Below are positions 6,278-11,347 of a stretch of 11,347 nt of DNA, piece by piece. Source of the stretch: an uncultured candidate division Zixibacteria bacterium. GTDB lineage: Bacteria; Zixibacteria; MSB-5A5; GN15; FEB-12. The number at the start of each line of letters is the position of its first letter. The first letter of the stretch is position 1. A model generated the notes under the pieces. It made no database searches. It saw only the letters and a list, made by a program, of their open reading frames with translations, and was not told the DNA's origin. Both the position numbers and the translations under genes were made by a program. The DNA lies in assembly GCA_913009765.1 (NCBI GenBank), contig CAJVYT010000114.1, forward strand, positions 1 through 11,347, in the 5' to 3' direction.

Positions 6278-6638
6278 TATTTGTGCCCGCCGAAGGCGTA
6301 AATTTTGTTTGATTATCATAACGAAATCTTTGGGGATCGTTGGTAAATGTCATCGTATATTAAATTCAGTAAGCAGATTGACTTTGACAACAGAGAGCCG
6401 ATCTGCTGCTCAATACGGAGCAGCAGAAGATGAATAAGATTTTATGTCATTGCGGGGAACAAAGTGACCTGTCTGCGTGCTACGCACAGGCAGGCAAAGC
6501 AATCCCGCCACAGGCAGGATGCCTGTGATACACTGAAGATTGCTTTGCACAAACGTAAACGAAAAAAGAGATAACCGGCAGGCAGCTAAGCTCGCCGGTT
6601 ACCTATAAGCCTAAATCAGAGAGTTGTGTCAAATGTGA
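6278..6638. repeat. Gene-free stretch with hairpins and a dispersed palindromic repeat
   Basis: I see no gene here. A perfect 10-bp hairpin, arms TCTGCTGCTC/GAGCAGCAGA, occupies 6402-6427. A second, TAACCGGC/GCCGGTTA, has arms at 6572-6579 and 6594-6601. Between them, 6444-6545 has dispersed-repeat character, starting TGTCATTGCGGGGAA. It includes 6509-6537, an inverted copy of the palindrome-containing unit found twice near 10.5-10.7 kb (29 bases identical to the copy at 10525-10553). Confidence 0.55.
6509..6537. repeat. Inverted copy of the CACAGGCA palindromic repeat
   Basis: The 19-base palindrome CACAGGCAGGATGCCTGTG (8-bp arms, 3-base loop) is followed by ATACACTGAA. Its reverse complement matches 10525-10553 over 29 bases and the second unit ending at 10691 with one mismatch. 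It is a dispersed REP-like sequence. Confidence 0.7.
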
Positions 6639-6864
6639 AGAGGCTGTTGATAAATGTCATTGCAATTATTGCCCCCCATCATTGCAATGAGACTGCCACG
6701 GCCTTCGGCCTCGCAGTGACAAAAGAAAAAAGATCATTGCCTTGAAATTCCTCTTCGTCATTGCGAGCGAAGCGAAGCAATCTCAAAAAAATACTGACAA
6801 TAAAGGGATTGCCCCGCACCTTTCGGTGCTCGCAATGTTCCATACGAGTTTATCAACAACCTCT
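6639..6864. mobile_element. Miniature inverted-repeat element A (about 226 bp, non-coding)
   Basis: Terminal 16-base inverted repeats AGAGGYTGTTGATAAA (6639-6654 and complement 6849-6864) differ at one base. The interior has no gene. It carries REP-like pieces: 6686-6727, nearly identical to 10584-10625, and 6758-6784, which contains TCATTGCGAGCGAAGCGAAG, a dispersed repeat type seen in many environmental bacterial genomes. A TGAAG sequence occurs next to both ends (6636-6640 and 6864-6868) and could be a target duplication. It lies directly after the stop codon of the unknown gene. With no transposase it would need to move in trans. Confidence 0.55.
6686..6727. repeat. Dispersed repeat copy 1, containing the GGCCTTCGGCC hairpin
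   Basis: This 42-base segment matches 10584-10625 in the same orientation at 41 of 42 positions. Its centre is the self-complementary GGCC-TTC-GGCC. It lies inside element A. Confidence 0.8.
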
Positions 6865-6887
6865 GAAGAGGCGACCCCATAATCTCC

Positions 6888-7508
6888 TTATTTATCGTAA
6901 AAATCTTTTATCATCCCCGATATATCATCCAATGCAGGAGGTTCGATAAAAAATGTTTCTATCTTATCCGGAAGCGCAAACTGCCTGCTGCTTGAAACAA
7001 AGATAAGTCCGGTTTTGCACTCTTTCATTTCCTCTTCTAATCTCTCTTTAATAAATCTATCTCTCTTTTCTGCCGCCTGTTTTAGCTGCTCAAGCACCTT
7101 TTCCTGGACGGCAAAGCTGGAAAGCCCTGTCATTATACATCTTTGCCAGTCCCTAAGTTCATTTAACAAATTCTCATCTTCTATTCCACGTATAACAGCC
7201 CCGTCATCAGTCAGTTCTTTGACAATCTTGTATATGTTTTTGTCAAGTTTTTTAACCTGATTTAAACCGTCTTTTTTGTCTTTGCCTATATATTCATAGA
7301 ATATTTTGCTTATCTGTCCGAGCTTATTTGACATTCCTTTGATTTGAGAAGTAACCTGATTCCAATATTGGGCTACCTTTGCTTCAAACTTACTCTTTTT
7401 ATCTTTATCAGTTATAGGTACATTTCCGATAATGTTTACAACCAACAGACAACTGCCTTCGGTATAGCTTGATACTTTCGGTTTGTTTATTTTACCTAAG
7501 TTTGTCAT
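6888..7508 (-). CDS. Protein of unknown function, 206 residues, helical
   Basis: I do not recognise this family. The start is supported by AAGGAGG four bases before the ATG. There is no signal peptide or clear membrane segment, so the product is probably cytoplasmic. A short hydrophobic strand, CLLVVNIIGNVPI, lies near residues 20-32. It is followed by a long charged helical region (about 40-165) with coiled-coil-like Leu/Lys/Glu spacing, including KVLEQLKQAAEKRDRFIKER. A compact C-terminal part follows, with the strand GLIFVSSS and then IETFFIEPPALDD. The N- and C-terminal strands separated by a helical insertion could form one alpha/beta unit. It stands alone, with repeat elements on both sides, so neighbours give no hint. 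Codon use looks ordinary and the frame is intact. Confidence 0.75.
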   Translation of the reverse strand: MTNLGKINKPKVSSYTEGSCLLVVNIIGNVPITDKDKKSKFEAKVAQYWNQVTSQIKGMSNKLGQISKIFYEYIGKDKKDGLNQVKKLDKNIYKIVKELTDDGAVIRGIEDENLLNELRDWQRCIMTGLSSFAVQEKVLEQLKQAAEKRDRFIKERLEEEMKECKTGLIFVSSSRQFALPDKIETFFIEPPALDDISGMIKDFYDK

Positions 7509-7624
7509 ACTGCCTCCTTAAAGCGATAATAATTTTATGGCTGAAGCCATTAACAGAATATTTTATTATACTATTTTTAATGATTCAAGGCAATATCAAG
7601 TTGTTTTACGGGGTCGTGTCTTTG

Positions 7625-7751
7625 CAGGCTGCTAATAAATGTTATTGCGGGGAATTAACCGACTAAGCAATATCAAGAAGCGTTGATAATAAAGGCGTTA
7701 CAACATGCTTTCGATTTCAGGATTAACAATTAAGGGTTTTTCAACAACCTG
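7625..7751. mobile_element. Miniature inverted-repeat element B, degenerate relative of element A (127 bp)
   Basis: The left end CAGGCTGCTAATAAATGTTA resembles the start of element A (shared AGGCTGYTRATAAATGTYATTGC). The right end TTTTTCAACAACCTG is the complement of CAGGTTGTTGAAAAA. The ends are imperfect inverted repeats in the same orientation as element A. The interior is short and non-coding. It lies between metX and the unknown gene. The rest of 7509-7780 shows nothing I can name. Confidence 0.45.
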
Positions 7752-7780
7752 TTGAGACCCTGATAACTTCCGCATGTTTA

Positions 7781-8881
7781 TTATATAGCGATCTCATTAT
7801 CCAAAAAACCTTTTATCAAGCCCTGAAAACGATCATATTCAATCAAAAAGCTGTCATGTCCGGATTCAGCTTCTATATTAAAATAGCGAACATCCTTGTC
7901 GAGCCCTTTCATGGTTTTATAAATTAGTTCTGTTTCCTCAGGCAGATAAAGCTCATCGGTTGTAAAGCTTACAAGAAGTGTTTTTGCCGTAATTCTGCCG
8001 AGGGCATCCTCGAGACTGCTGCAGTTTCTTCTGATATCGTACAGGTCGAGCGCACGCGTAATATATAGATAGCTGTTAGGATCGAAATTTCTTGTAAACT
8101 TAAATCCGTTGTGAAACAGATAGCGCTCAACCTCAAATTTACCTTCTATCAGATCAAATATATCACTACCTCTGCGTACGGTTCTTCCAAACTTTTTATT
8201 CATAGCCTCAAACGACAGATAAGTTATGTGTCCCACCATTCTTGCAAGCGCCAGGCCCTCAACAGGACCTTCGGTACCGTAATAATCTCCGTTTGCCCAT
8301 TTCGGATCATTCATTATTATATCACGCCCAATCTTGTTGAATGCAATCGATTTGGGTGATGAGTACGCCGGACAAGCCATCGGTATCGCCGATTTACAAT
8401 TATCGGGATAGGCAACCGCCCATTTGAGAGCCTGCATCCCGCCCATAGATCCTCCGATAACGGTAACAAGCTTTTTTATGCCGAGCTCATCAATCAGTCG
8501 TTTTTCAAGATTAACCATATCCGTGACTGTAATTACAGGAAAATTCATTGCATAATAATTCCCGTGTTCGTCAATAGAAGAAGGTCCTGTGGTACCGAAA
8601 CAGCTTCCCAGTACATTAGAACAGATAACAAAATAACGATTCGTATCAAGCGCCTTTCCGGGTCCGATTAAAGGACTGAACCATCCCGGAGTGCCGTCTT
8701 TGAGTTTACCTGCTGCATGTGCCGAGCCCGATAGCGCATGGCATACAAGTATCGCATTTGACCGATCTTCATTGAGCGTTCCGTATGTTTCGTATGCTAT
8801 ATCAACTTTTCGGAGATATCCTCCACCCTCGCATACAAAATCCTTAAAGCCGATCGTTTTGAGTTCGCTGAACAGTTTCAT
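7781..8881 (-). CDS. metX: Homoserine O-acetyltransferase
   Basis: MetX transfers an acetyl group from acetyl-CoA to homoserine in the cytoplasm, making O-acetylhomoserine for methionine synthesis. The 366-residue length fits the alpha/beta-hydrolase MetX family. The nucleophile elbow GGSMGGMQALKW places Ser145. Asp309 in SFTTDELYLP and His342 in ESGHDSFL complete the triad. HALSGSAHA (48-56) is the usual oxyanion-region motif. Some MetX-family enzymes use succinyl-CoA; I cannot settle the acyl donor by eye, but the MetY partner favours acetyl. The gene starts nine bases after metY and has only a weak ribosome site (GAGAT), so its translation probably depends on coupling to metY. Confidence 0.95.
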   Translation of the reverse strand: MKLFSELKTIGFKDFVCEGGGYLRKVDIAYETYGTLNEDRSNAILVCHALSGSAHAAGKLKDGTPGWFSPLIGPGKALDTNRYFVICSNVLGSCFGTTGPSSIDEHGNYYAMNFPVITVTDMVNLEKRLIDELGIKKLVTVIGGSMGGMQALKWAVAYPDNCKSAIPMACPAYSSPKSIAFNKIGRDIIMNDPKWANGDYYGTEGPVEGLALARMVGHITYLSFEAMNKKFGRTVRRGSDIFDLIEGKFEVERYLFHNGFKFTRNFDPNSYLYITRALDLYDIRRNCSSLEDALGRITAKTLLVSFTTDELYLPEETELIYKTMKGLDKDVRYFNIEAESGHDSFLIEYDRFQGLIKGFLDNEIAI

Positions 8882-8890
8882 ATCAATATC

Positions 8891-10147
8891 TCATATGGAA
8901 TTCAGTGCGTTGCTCAAGTCCTCTATTATATCGTCTACGGCTTCGATTCCTGCCGATAAACGTATCATATCGTCAGTTACTCCGGTTTCCTGCCGTTCTT
9001 CTTCTGAAATCAAAAAATGGGTAGTTGATGCAGGATGTATTATCAATGTCTTTGCGTCTCCTATATTTGCCAGCAGCGAACAGAGTTTCACATTATTAAT
9101 AAGATTTTTCCCTGCTTCCAATCCGCCCCTTACACCAAAAGTCAGCAATCCGCTCGGTCCGTATTCACTGAAATATTTCTCGGTTAAATTATACTGAGGG
9201 TGATCTTTGAGTCCGGGATAGTTGACCCAGCTTACTTTTGAATGGTTTTTAAGAAATTCCGCAATTTTAAGCGCATTCTCGCCAATCTTTTTCATTCTCA
9301 GAGGCAATGTCTCAAGTCCCTGAAGGATAAGAAAAGCGGTAAGCGGCGACATGCAGGCACCTGTCTGATAAAGTGTAATTTTAAGCTGATCAATTAAAGA
9401 CATATTACCGTATTTTGCCGAATGAAAAGGAGGCGTGTCGATCGATAAACGACTGAACTTTCTACGCCAGTCCATAGATCCCGAATCAACCACTGCTCCG
9501 CCGATTGTTATGCCGTGTCCCGATATATATTTTGTTAAAGAGTAGACAATTATATCGACACCGTGTTTAAACGGCTTAAATATTCCGGGAGTAACAGTAT
9601 TATCAAGAATAAACGGAATATTATGTTCTTTTGTAATCTCTGATACGGCTTCCGGATCAATAAGGTTAAGTTTCGGATTTCCAATTGATTCGGCATAAAG
9701 CAGCTTTGTGTCTTTGTTTACAGCCGCCCTTATTTCATCTGTTTTGTTTATATCAACATAGCTGATTTTTATACCGAAGCGAGGCAGAAAATCGGAAAAA
9801 AACGATATTGTTCCTCCGTAAAGTGTGTTTGATACAACAATATGATCGCCCTCTTTAAGAAGCGCAAGCAGAAGCGTACTTATAGCTCCCATTCCGGATG
9901 CATAGCATACGGCAGCCAGCCCCTCATCCATATCGGCAAGTCTTTTCTCCAGAACGGCAACGGTAGGATTCCCTATCCTCGTGTAGATTTTGTTTATATC
10001 ATGCTCGCTGAAACGCCTTGCAGCCTCTTCTGCTGTACCAAAAAGAAACGATGCCGTTTCATATATAGGCACGGCTCTTGCACCGAACTGAGGTTCTCCT
10101 GCATATCCGGAATGAAGCACTTTCGTCTCAAGCCTTTTTTCGGTCAT
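8891..10147 (-). CDS. metY: O-acetylhomoserine sulfhydrylase (aminocarboxypropyltransferase)
   Basis: MetY is a pyridoxal-phosphate enzyme of the Cys/Met metabolism family that joins sulfide to O-acetylhomoserine, giving homocysteine and acetate directly. The 418-residue length is normal for the family. Visible landmarks are IYTRIGNPT (54-62), the cofactor-ring loop YASGMGA (82-88), Asp182 in LDNTVTP, and the cofactor-binding Lys206 in SLTKYISGH. The N-terminal ETKVLHSGY is typical for MetY as opposed to cystathionine synthases. The ATG follows GGAGGGG with close spacing. It is the first gene of a metY-metX pair. Direct sulfhydrylation suits an anaerobe in sulfide-containing surroundings. Confidence 0.95.
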   Translation of the reverse strand: MTEKRLETKVLHSGYAGEPQFGARAVPIYETASFLFGTAEEAARRFSEHDINKIYTRIGNPTVAVLEKRLADMDEGLAAVCYASGMGAISTLLLALLKEGDHIVVSNTLYGGTISFFSDFLPRFGIKISYVDINKTDEIRAAVNKDTKLLYAESIGNPKLNLIDPEAVSEITKEHNIPFILDNTVTPGIFKPFKHGVDIIVYSLTKYISGHGITIGGAVVDSGSMDWRRKFSRLSIDTPPFHSAKYGNMSLIDQLKITLYQTGACMSPLTAFLILQGLETLPLRMKKIGENALKIAEFLKNHSKVSWVNYPGLKDHPQYNLTEKYFSEYGPSGLLTFGVRGGLEAGKNLINNVKLCSLLANIGDAKTLIIHPASTTHFLISEEERQETGVTDDMIRLSAGIEAVDDIIEDLSNALNSI

Positions 10148-10509
10148 AACCCCTCCAAATTATTTTTCACTGCAGCGAGTAATATGTTCATAGTATCGAA
10201 ACGCTGCATATTCAGAGCACGCTCGATAAACTTTTCGTCTTCTTAAAGCAGCTATTTTCGCTTTATCGGCACAATACGCAAAACAACATCTTAATTCTCA
10301 CTATTTTATGCTGTCTGCACATTACAGATCGGCAGATATCAATTTATGACAATCTATTACCGCTGTCGTCAATACCATAAAACCAAACTGCCGGTTTGTC
10401 CAGTTGTAATATGAAGAAAAAAAGAAATATTTCAAGAGTATTTCAGTTGACTGCCAGGGACATCTCTGTCAATTCAAATGTAGCGCTATTTTATTGTTGT
10501 AAGCAAAGC
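10148..10509 (-). other. metY leader and upstream region, no recognised riboswitch or gene
   Basis: About 360 bases precede metY. I looked on the minus strand for the SAM-I (S-box) core and other methionine-linked riboswitch motifs and did not find them. One weak promoter-like pair is TTGACG with CATAAA 18 bases downstream (near 10330-10370). A 45-codon open frame without a start codon (10297-10160) ends just before the metY ribosome site. It looks moderately protein-like but is not supported as a gene. Confidence 0.35.
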
Positions 10510-10691
10510 GGCAATCTCAGCTTCTTCAGTGTATCACAGGCATCCTGCCTGTGGTGAGATTGTGAACATCAGCGAAGTAATCTAATGAGACTGCCGCGGC
10601 CTTCGGCCTCGCAGTGACAAAAGAAGGAAGGTCATTGCGAACGAAGTGGCAATCTCAGCTTCTTCCGTGTATCACAGGCATCCTGCCTGTG
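10510..10691. repeat. REP-like repeat cluster: two 44-base units around a 42-base unit
   Basis: Two 44-base copies in direct orientation (10510-10553 and 10648-10691) match at 43 of 44 positions. Each ends in the palindrome CACAGGCATCCTGCCTGTG. Between them, 10584-10625 is the second copy of the GGCCTTCGGCC repeat seen in element A at 6686-6727 (41 of 42). TCATTGCGAACGAAGTGGCA at 10632-10651 is a variant of the CATTGCGAGCGAAGCG repeat. Non-coding. Confidence 0.8.
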
Positions 10692-10819
10692 TTCTCTTCT
10701 CTTTTTGTCCGCATTTGAGAAAAGATGTTAAGAAAATCTTCTGATGCAGCGTATAGAAAATTAAGGGTAACTCTGATGGTCTGATGCTTCCATAGAAGAT
10801 AACTCAGGAGCAAGATAAA

Positions 10820-11027
10820 GAGACCACCTGTACAATAAACAGATTCACAGCTTTTTATGAGGTTTTCTATAGGGCAACTCTATTAATTCTAAGCGTTTTA
10901 GATTGAGCGTTTACGGATTACGAATTAATAGAAGCACCCTTAACTAACCGGTTAGTATCTCAAATTTAATTTCTAAATCTTACCCTTTCTTTGGCTTCTG
11001 TAGATACGTTCATTGTACAGTGGTCTC
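10820..11027. mobile_element. Non-coding element with GAGACC terminal inverted repeats (about 208 bp)
   Basis: The left end GAGACCACCTGTACAATAAA (10820-10839) and the reverse complement of the right end, GAGACCACTGTACAATGAAC (11027-11008), match over about 20 bases with one single-base gap and one substitution. Inside, 10871-10890 and 10921-10940 form a second, imperfect inverted repeat around CTATTAATTC. A perfect 14-base palindrome ACTAACCGGTTAGT lies at 10943-10956. There is no coding frame of note. Ends plus internal symmetry fit a miniature inverted-repeat element. The hairpin at 782-835 has related ends and shares ATTCACAGCTT. Confidence 0.5.
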
Positions 11028-11070
11028 AAAGTATACTTCCGAAACATTTGTCAATTCCTGTACATTTTTA

Positions 11071-11347
11071 TTATAATAATTTAGCCGGAATTTTTCCGGC
11101 GTAAAGAATTGCCGAGCGGGCAAGAATAGTCAGAGAATCAAAATACGGCACAGATATGTGCTCTTGCCTCAATGCAAGAGGAATTTCCGTACAACCGGCA
11201 ACTATGGCCTCTGCACAGTCATGTTTTCGATAAATCATATTTTTTGCAACTGCTATTAACCTGGCAGTTATTTCAGACATTGGGCATGAACGCTCGGAAT
11301 TCTTGATATTATAAATTGCTTCCATAATCTCTGATTGTTCTACTGTT
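11071..11347 (-). CDS. Aspartate/glutamate racemase family protein, C-terminal part (runs off the window edge)
   Basis: The frame is open to the window edge, so the ATG at 11325 is internal and the real start lies outside. The visible 91 residues contain AGCTEIPLAL, the conserved Gly-Cys-Thr-Glu segment with the second catalytic cysteine of aspartate racemases and related enzymes, followed by VPYFDSLTILARSAI, the usual C-terminal Phe-Asp-(Ser/Thr) region and helix. These enzymes interconvert L- and D-amino acids through two cysteines without a cofactor. The first cysteine lies outside, so activity and substrate cannot be judged. It is separated from metY by 923 bases of repeats, so it is not part of the met unit. 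Confidence 0.85.
   Translation of the reverse strand, partial: TVEQSEIMEAIYNIKNSERSCPMSEITARLIAVAKNMIYRKHDCAEAIVAGCTEIPLALRQEHISVPYFDSLTILARSAILYAGKIPAKLL
11084..11100 (-). terminator. Hairpin overlapping the end of the racemase gene
   Basis: Perfect 7-bp arms GCCGGAA/TTCCGGC with a 3-base loop span the last codons. On the minus strand the stem is followed by TAAATTATTATAATAAAA. This is A/T-rich but lacks a clean U-run, so it is at best a weak terminator. Confidence 0.4.

Noticed and set aside
8691..9197. 168-codon plus-strand open frame
   Set aside because: It lies antisense across metX and metY, both strongly supported by catalytic motifs; it is Ser/Pro-rich and has no convincing ribosome site.
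9842..10246. 134-codon plus-strand open frame over the start of metY
   Set aside because: Antisense to the MetY N-terminus, whose landmarks are clear; no recognisable domain.
10160..10297. 45-codon minus-strand frame just before metY, possible leader peptide
   Set aside because: No start codon or ribosome site in frame, and no run of Met or other regulatory codons; treated as chance.
10510..10691. CRISPR array
   Set aside because: Only two direct copies with a spacer of about 94 bases that itself contains other dispersed repeats; the pattern is REP-like.

Overview
The window comes from an AT-leaning bacterial chromosome rich in multiheme c-type cytochromes. Five c-type cytochrome genes, a Tat-exported ferredoxin subunit and an NrfD-type membrane subunit, next to a MetY/MetX methionine pair, suggest an anaerobic respirer. 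A Nitrospirota (Thermodesulfovibrionia-like) or deltaproteobacterial lineage such as Geobacter relatives would fit. This placement is inferred from gene content only; no marker gene is present. Every convincing gene lies on the minus strand, so gene order below is given right to left.

Right edge (11347-11071): the C-terminal part of an aspartate/glutamate racemase-family gene, ending in a hairpin. Next comes a 923-base gene-free stretch (11070-10148). It holds a roughly 208-bp element with terminal inverted repeats, a cluster of dispersed palindromic repeats, and a metY leader in which I recognise no riboswitch. Then metY (10147-8891) and metX (8881-7781), nine bases apart, form a unit that activates homoserine by acetylation and converts it directly to homocysteine.

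Middle (7780-6089): a 206-residue gene of unknown function (7508-6888) is flanked by two related miniature inverted-repeat elements in the same orientation. The roughly 800 bases after it hold dispersed repeats, some shared almost exactly with the 10.5-10.7 kb cluster.

Left half (6088-879): a run of six minus-strand genes forms the core of the window: a monoheme cytochrome c, a pentaheme cytochrome, a membrane-anchored 11-heme NapC/NirT-like cytochrome, a membrane-anchored tetraheme cytochrome, a four-cluster [4Fe-4S] Tat protein and an NrfD-family quinone-site subunit. The last three overlap or are tightly spaced and look translationally coupled. Together they encode 21 CxxCH heme sites and four iron-sulfur clusters with no recognisable catalytic (molybdopterin or nitrite reductase) subunit. 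The simplest reading is a menaquinol-linked electron conduit passing electrons from the inner membrane to periplasmic or extracellular acceptors, comparable in layout to Geobacter Cbc-type complexes. A hairpin cluster between the monoheme and pentaheme genes may be the remnant of an IS200/IS605-type element.

Left edge (419-1): the N-terminal part of another exported cytochrome with two visible heme sites. It has a strong promoter pair and an approximately 200-base leader. A GAGACC-ended hairpin related to the element near 10.8-11.0 kb separates it from the nrfD gene.
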